A stretch of DNA of 64,000 bases from Trochalopteron elliotii (Eukaryota; Chordata; Aves; Passeriformes; Leiothrichidae): positions 7,426,313 through 7,490,312 of the forward strand of contig JANPWX010000033.1 of the NCBI GenBank assembly GCA_024734555.1, written 5' to 3'. The notes beneath the pieces were generated by a model, which saw nothing but the letters and a program-made list of their open reading frames with translations, was not told the DNA's origin and searched no databases. Below, in pieces: positions 58,168 to 64,000 of the stretch (position 1 is the first letter of the stretch; the number at the start of each line of letters is the position of its first letter). The position numbers and the translations under genes were made by a program.

Positions 58168-61130
58168 AAAACTATCATCTTTCAATGCCTTTTTGAAAGC
58201 CACACCTAAACATCATGAAATTTAATTTTGGACAAACTGGAAGATAAAAAAGATGAAAAACTTAACAGAGACATTATTCGTTGTAATGGTATAACAGCTA
58301 TTCCTTGAGCAGCACAAAGCACAGCCTTGCCTGTGCTCAGCTCTGCACAGGGAAAGTAGAATTTGCCCATCATTGTTGTTTCCTTGTTGATGACATCTGG
58401 GATCTGTAACAGACATAAATTGTCCTGAAACGTCTCTTTCACTTTTCATTTCAAGTTTTCAGTTTGAATCAAAGGACTCGTTTAAAAGGTATTTTGAGGA
58501 TTTTTCTGCATTTCTGTTGGGTATGTAAGAAGCTTTAAATATTTCCAAAACAGCCTAGTTTCAGGCAGCTTCAACATTCAGGGTAGTGCAGCAACACAGG
58601 TGCCATAAAACACACAGTGCTGGATCACACCTGCAGCCTTCCACCAGCAAACATGAATCCTGTGTGCTGATCTTGGCCAAGACACAGCCAATACACCCAA
58701 TACTTAGGGAAACAGAAAGCACGTTGCATTTGAGTAAGATGAATGGCTAAGTCCAGGAACACAGAACACCCTCATGGATCACAGCAAAAGGGAAAGAGCA
58801 CCAGGGAGTTCAGGATGGAAAAGTCCTTCTTTCCCCAGCTCAGACCCACGGCCAGTTAGAGCTGCCACTTAGGGAGAATCTGACACTCAGGACAATGCTG
58901 ACCACCCTGTCACTTGTTCACAGACACAGATCCATAAACCAGGGGTAGCTGGGTGCAGGGACAAGCACAGTGTCTGTGCCATGCAGGTCTGGAGGCTGGG
59001 GCCAGGGCAGTCTGGTCCCCATCTCCTTGGGCAGATGGAAGCAGAGCCCAGGCCAGGAGGGTCTCTGCAGGGACAGCAATGGTGATGCAATGCTCTGTTT
59101 TCATGTCAGATGGAGGAAATGAGCAGCACCTCCCAGAAAAACAGAGGATCTTTCTTCAAGAGCTGTGGCTACAAAATCACTTCTCTGCGGTTGAAGTGAT
59201 TGAGGACGTTTATCTCTAATGGTGAAGGACTGCAGCAGGAGCAGCTCAGAGCCCTGACCCAGAGGAGGCTCCTGCAGGCACAGTGCTCTCAGAGGGGGCA
59301 GTGTGAGTCTGGGGAACAGTGCATCCCCACACTTTGGGGAAACCTCCTCCAGGGCAGAGAACCCACTTCACTGAAGAAACTGAACTGGAAGTTTTCAGGC
59401 TGCTATGATACATCCAATTTTGCTTTTTAACAGTTGCTTTTCTTTTTCTCCCATCTTTGGTCTTTCATTTCTTTCTGGAACAATAACAAAAGCAGATAGG
59501 CATTCTTGAATCTGCTCCCAAGGAAAGGTGGAATGCTGATTGCTTGCTATGCCTCTTTTAGTCAAGCATTTTTATCCTGCATTGCTATGGAGAAAGGTCT
59601 TGACTCTTCAGGCACCACCTTTTGTCTTTTTGTGAGCTGAAGGGTTTTTCCCAAAGTGAGTACTGAAATGCTTCAATGATCTTTAAAAAAATGTTGTGCA
59701 GATTTCGTGAGATTTCAGCTGCAGTAAAAGCAAAACTTAACATGCTGAATGTCATTTTTTTTAAGGAGTTAAGCAAAAGGCTACTGGAGCTGTCAGAGTT
59801 TAAGCTTCAACCTTTATGTTTACAAAGCAAAAAGGGCAATTAGATGTGGAAAAATAAATTTTTCCAGGACCCTGTCAGCAGTTGTGGTTTGTACTCAGAC
59901 TGCTGAATGACAGGCTAGTTTAGTGCCGCAGGCAGAGTCAGTGTAGAGCAGCTCTGACATTTCTTTGATGCTAAGCAGTGTACCCTAATAAAGATGTTCT
60001 TTGAAGTCACTCCTTCTTGCCTGGCATGCAGGCATTACAGAGCATTCCCAGGGCAGCAGGACTGGGACTGCCTGCATGCTCCAGGCCTCCCATGCCTGGC
60101 ATTCTGCTTCCCTCCATGTTTCAGACTTCCTCCACACCCCCATCCACTAAACCCAAGGAAGAACATTTTGAAATAAATCAAAGATACAGCCAATAGGCAA
60201 GTCCCATGCTTTTACCTCCCAGCTATTTCACATGGCCCATTTTCACCAAGGATTTGATGACAGAAAACCTTGTGGTCCTGTAAGCAGAGTCCATGAACGG
60301 GCACAGCCCAGCCTGTGGCAAGGACGGCTGCCCAAACTTGCAACCAGTCACAGTCCTCCAAGCACCTGCACTAGCAGCTGAAGGCAGACCTGCTTTCTCA
60401 GCAGATGGAGCAATCTCCTCTTGGCTCTTTCCTCTGCACCCTGTCAGTCAGTTTTGAGCCTGTGGCCAGGCCAGCAGAGCTCCCTGTGAAGGGAGGGCAT
60501 GAACTGCAGTTCCCCAGTGCCAGCTGTGAGGTCCTGGCTGCCACTCAGGGCAGGACTACACTCCCTTCCCATTCCCTTCCCATCAGCCTCCCATTCTTCA
60601 TGCATTTCTTCTCTCTGCAAAGACCACAGCACAAAAAGAGAGATGAACAGAGTGGGGGGAGGCACTGGGAGCCCATCTCCGAGTGTGAAGTGACAGCAGA
60701 TGGCAGAGGCACTGCTCTGTGGCAGATGAGGAACTGCCAAAGGCAGTCACTACAGCAGCCTGCCTGCCTGCCTTAGCTCCCAGCTGCCAGCACCCGCTGG
60801 ACCTGCGTCTCCCGGGGACACAGCACATTCCTGAGCCTCCTCCCACAGAGCTACAGGCACTGGAACAGCTTCTCAATCCCTCAGGAAGGGTACAGCCATG
60901 CAGGGTCAGACCCTGGCCTTGCAGAACAAATTTGTTCAGCCCTGCCTGGGTATGAAATGCTCCTCACATGCTCAGCAAAGTAACATTGTTCCCTCTGCCA
61001 TTTACTACCCGGAGCATCAGTGGCAAACGCCAAGCACGGCTTTTGGCACTCCTCCATACACAGCCCCGTGCCTGGGCACACAGCTGCCGATGGAGAGAAG
61101 ACCACAGTCCTACCTCAGAACTGGAGCAGG
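58168..61130. other. Unannotated DNA
   Basis: No gene or repeat is recognised. Open frames up to 123 codons lack domains. Confidence 0.5.
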
Positions 61131-61330
61131 GCATCCCAGAGTGAAAACTTAATTAATTATAACAGTAAGCACTGCCGTGATGCCTTTACATTTACAAAGC
61201 ACTGGGTAAACATTAACTAATTAATCGACTGTACTTAGCAATTATATAGTTCTTTATATTTTCCAGGTCCTGTGCAAACATTAGCTAATTAATCTACTTA
61301 ATTATTTCCATGTTTTATATTCCAGAGCAT
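61131..61330. promoter_or_regulatory. AT-rich patch with a duplicated TAATTA-containing word
   Basis: AAACATTAACTAATTAATC (61208-61226) recurs as AAACATTAGCTAATTAATC (61276-61294), 68 bp apart, with CTTAATTAATTATAAC just upstream. It could be a homeodomain-rich regulatory patch, or two copies of a diverged ancient SINE core, which the preceding TTTACAAAGCACTG also suggests. Confidence 0.3.
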
Positions 61331-62366
61331 TGCACACTGGCAGCACAAGGAGGAGGCCTTAGCAGGCATAGTAGCAAGCACACTCAGCTTTCAGGTGCCT
61401 GACACATTTGAGGGAAATATCTTGAGAAGGTGCCAGCAGTCTTGGACAGTCCTGCCACCACAGCATGCCAAGAAAAGTAGACGAGTCAAAACTAAAGAAA
61501 TATAAAGCATTTTCCATCAGACAGATCCTAAAAGAACTGAGTCTGCCAATCACACACTCTACAAACAAGGATTAATGTGCACCCCCTCATGCAGAGCCAC
61601 AGCTCTCTGTTTATTGCATTTTAACGTTGTCAACAGCACTTGCTGTACCATCAAACAGCATCCTCAGGGGGAAAGGAAAATAGTGAGGTTCCCTCTTTAA
61701 TCAAGATGTCCTTGATGTACTCACTGGGAAGTGATCTGAGATCAGGACTCTGCTGGTCTTCCTAAAAGGGATTTCCTTGTTCATCATGCATGATGGAGAA
61801 AAGCAAGTGAAATATTTTGTGGGTGATATCATGAAAGTGATTGATAATACTGAAAATGAGGCATCTTGCTGTGACAAAGCAAATGGCAACAACGTGCCAC
61901 CAGCTGGGTAGTGAAGATGTTGGTGCATGTTCCCCTGGCTGTAAGAAGTTTCCAGGAGAAGAAAGAAGAGCATCTGTCATGATGGATGAGCAATGTTTGG
62001 ACAGGAGTTTGCAAAAGGTCTAAGTTCCTAAAGTAGATTTCTTTGCTTAGAAGTAACCAGGGCCTTTCAGAGGCCAATTTCTCTTTAGCCAGTGTATCTA
62101 GGAAAAACCTCCTAAACACACCATCACATAACCATCCAACACACACACCCCACATGTGGTGGTGTGGTGGCAGGACATTACATCCTCTGAACAGTGGTGC
62201 TGTGTCTTCTCCCATGTCCCCTTTTATACTTGGTCTTGCCCAAGTCAGCCAAAGCACACTTATCTTGCATCAGATTTGATGATCCTCTCCCCCTCATTCT
62301 GCCTGCAGTGTCTTTTGGAGAGGGAAATGATCAAGGATTTGGTGTGCAGAGCAAGAGTGGAGGAGC
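61331..62366. other. Unannotated DNA left of the LTR
   Basis: The minus strand has a 142-codon open frame (61829-62257) with no domain I recognise, and an ideal TATAAAAG lies at 62221-62228 on the same strand. It might be further retroelement sequence, but I cannot assign it. Confidence 0.35.
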
Positions 62367-62646
62367 TGTCACTATTGACATACACACACTGAGGATCATG
62401 TGGCAACAAGCCTTGTTTATTGACTGGCAGCCTCTTTTGTGGGGTTTTCGAATTTCCTGTGCTTGCAGACAGGATTGGTCAAGCTCACTGGCCAATGATA
62501 TGGGTGTACTTGTGCTTTATAGGGGTTGGCTGAGGTCTTCTGATCAGGTTTGATTCTGACTTACTGTACTTCAAGCTAGGCTAGTCGAGCTGGTATCTGT
62601 TAAGCCAAATCATCTGTGCAGATATAGTCAATCTGCATCCATCACA
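62367..62646 (-). mobile_element. Probable endogenous retrovirus LTR
   Basis: Read on the minus strand, the segment starts TGTGATGG (62646) and ends in TGACA (62367), with LTR-like TG/CA ends. It contains a TATAAAG promoter box (62515-62521) and, about 95 bases downstream, an AATAAA polyadenylation signal (62416-62421). A polypurine tract lies directly before its start. I saw no matching flanking duplication on the two sides, so it looks like a 3' LTR joined to internal sequence on the right, not a solo LTR. The family is not identified, and the U5 edge is uncertain. Confidence 0.45.
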
Positions 62647-62660
62647 GTTCCCCTTTCCAG
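62647..62660 (-). other. Polypurine tract next to the LTR
   Basis: On the minus strand this reads CTGGAAAGGGGAAC, immediately before the TGTGATGG start of the proposed LTR. Retroviral elements prime plus-strand DNA synthesis at such a tract, so its position supports the LTR call and its orientation. Confidence 0.45.
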
Positions 62661-64000
62661 TCTTTACAAAAATGTAAAGTGTTCTCTGTTATTTTACCTG
62701 CAAGGGCTCTTTGTAGATAAGATAACAGGACAGCATGATGACACATATGATTTCACTTAACTTGACAAGCTTAGCTTTTCTTAGCTAATGATGCATTCTA
62801 TATATTATTGAAAACGTTACATCTATTTTTAGGAGCTGTTAGGCCAGATTACTAACAATATAAGCTTTCAAATTGCCACACTGCAGGCTTATTACTTGAA
62901 GTTACAAACAGCAGTGCAGAGCTGCAGCAACCACTGCAGCCTCTGCTCCCTGGCATGCACAGCCTTCCCAGCAGCAGCATTCCCATCATCCTGTGCCACT
63001 TCCCCCCCAGTGTCCTCTCACACTGGGTGAAGATGATGTACAAATCTGCAAGGAGTTGAGGAGCAAACAACAGGATGGCTCCAAGCACCAGCACTTCTCA
63101 GTCCAGCTCTAGAATACCAGGACAGAGAAGCCATGTTTTGCATACCAAGGACATCAGGCAGAGGAGAGAGGATCTGTGTTGGGGAGAGGGTCAATATCCA
63201 AATGAGGACAAGACCAAAGGAGGAAGATGGACATCCAGTGCTTCTCTGTGACTGCTCTGCTCAGTTGGGAGCAGGGAGATTTTCACCATCCACCATGGTC
63301 CCTTGGTAAGATCAAATCAGACAGGGAGGCAAGCAAGGGGCAAAGAGGCACACATTTTCCCAAGGCTTCCTGAGTCTTCAACTGCAGCCAGATATAATCA
63401 GCTTGAGATCTGAAGGGTTCTACACATCCTCTGCAAGAAGCACCACCAGCATAAACAACACGTTTCTGCCACAGCAGAAAACAACTACATGGTCCAAGGG
63501 ACAAAGGCCAGAAGCTGAGATGCAGCACCTGCCAAGGACCAAGGCTCACAGCAGCCTGATTTCAGCATCACTCCACAGCTGAATCAGCCACACTATCCCC
63601 AGCCTGCTTGGACTAGCACCCTACAAACCTGTGCAGTCCCCCCTCAGGCAGTGACACCAGGGTTAAATCCATGCTCAGCAGCTGCTTCCTGCCCTCTCCT
63701 CTTGGGGCATCCCCTCCACACATGCCAGGTAGAAAGGAAAGCAAGGCTGAGCACCTGGATGAGAGATAAGCAAGCCATGGTGCTGTGCCTGCTGCTCTTG
63801 GGGGAGTAAGGGCTGAATCATAACTTCATCAGCCTACAAGGAAAAGAACCAATTATCTGGCAATTGTACGCAGTCCATTTCAGTGAGAGGCTCATAACCT
63901 AACCAGCCCTTGTAGTCAGGGGGAATAAAATATATGCTGACATCAGTATACAGAGGTTCCCATTGGAAGCCACTTTCACTGCAGTGTTGTGAATCTTTTC
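62661..64000. other. Possible retroelement internal remnant, then unannotated DNA
   Basis: If the LTR call is right, the first part of this stretch should be minus-strand internal sequence. The only open frame is short (62852-63094, 80 codons, hydrophobic start) with no retroviral motif I can recognise. From about 63100 to the end no repeat or gene is seen. Confidence 0.35.

Noticed and set aside
62221..62228. Ideal TATA box on the minus strand
   Set aside because: The nearby 142-codon frame starts upstream of where transcription would begin, and no other promoter signal is present.
1..64000. tRNA, rRNA or known microRNA genes
   Set aside because: No tRNA B-box with cloverleaf pairing, no rRNA sequence, and no mature microRNA sequence I recognise was seen on either strand.

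Overview
The window looks like non-coding DNA from a bird nuclear genome. The main evidence is fragments of CR1 (chicken repeat 1) LINEs lying in the orientation and 5'-truncated form typical of birds, at 31524-32085 and 57719-58167, with older traces at 24570-24740 and possibly 32220-32330. Interspersed repeats are otherwise sparse, there are several GC-rich minisatellites, and there is an A/C-rich low-complexity tract of a kind I associate with songbirds. Placement as a songbird is inference; placement as a bird is fairly secure. A 400-base run of N (51250-51649) shows this is a draft assembly.

I found no protein-coding gene, tRNA, rRNA or CRISPR array that I can support. The open reading frames, up to 234 codons, show no family motifs; many follow tandem repeats or base-skewed tracts and behave as chance openings. 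Two places could be exons on splice-signal grounds alone: a 30-nt microexon candidate at 44813-44842 with a perfect donor and a good acceptor, and a 316-nt open CpG-rich segment at 36878-37193. Neither encodes anything I recognise.

Layout: 0-9 kb has CpG-rich and AT-rich patches resembling conserved regulatory elements (281-670, 1831-2290, 5841-5990, 7190-7740), an A/C-rich tract (4845-5110) and a 51/65-bp minisatellite (7828-8191). 9-26 kb has further candidate elements (9590-9830, 13430-13710, 18935-19340), a CAG8 run, a CpG-dense 19-bp minisatellite (15803-15994) and a 15/17-bp minisatellite (25315-25536). 26-36 kb is mostly featureless with the best CR1 copy. 36-47 kb has a series of candidate elements and a G-quadruplex-prone CCTGC pentamer array (38262-38500). 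50-52.5 kb has a 15-bp minisatellite cut by the assembly gap, followed by the strongest-looking candidate regulatory block, which contains a perfect 22-bp palindrome. 57-64 kb has a second CR1 and a probable minus-strand LTR with an adjoining polypurine tract (62367-62660).

The overall picture is a gene-poor stretch, either intergenic or inside a very large intron, carrying many homeodomain-type (TAATTA) and POU octamer (ATGCAAAT) motifs. This fits the long-range regulatory territory of a developmental or neural gene. That reading rests on composition and motifs only; no alignment could be run. I see no convincing new biological system.
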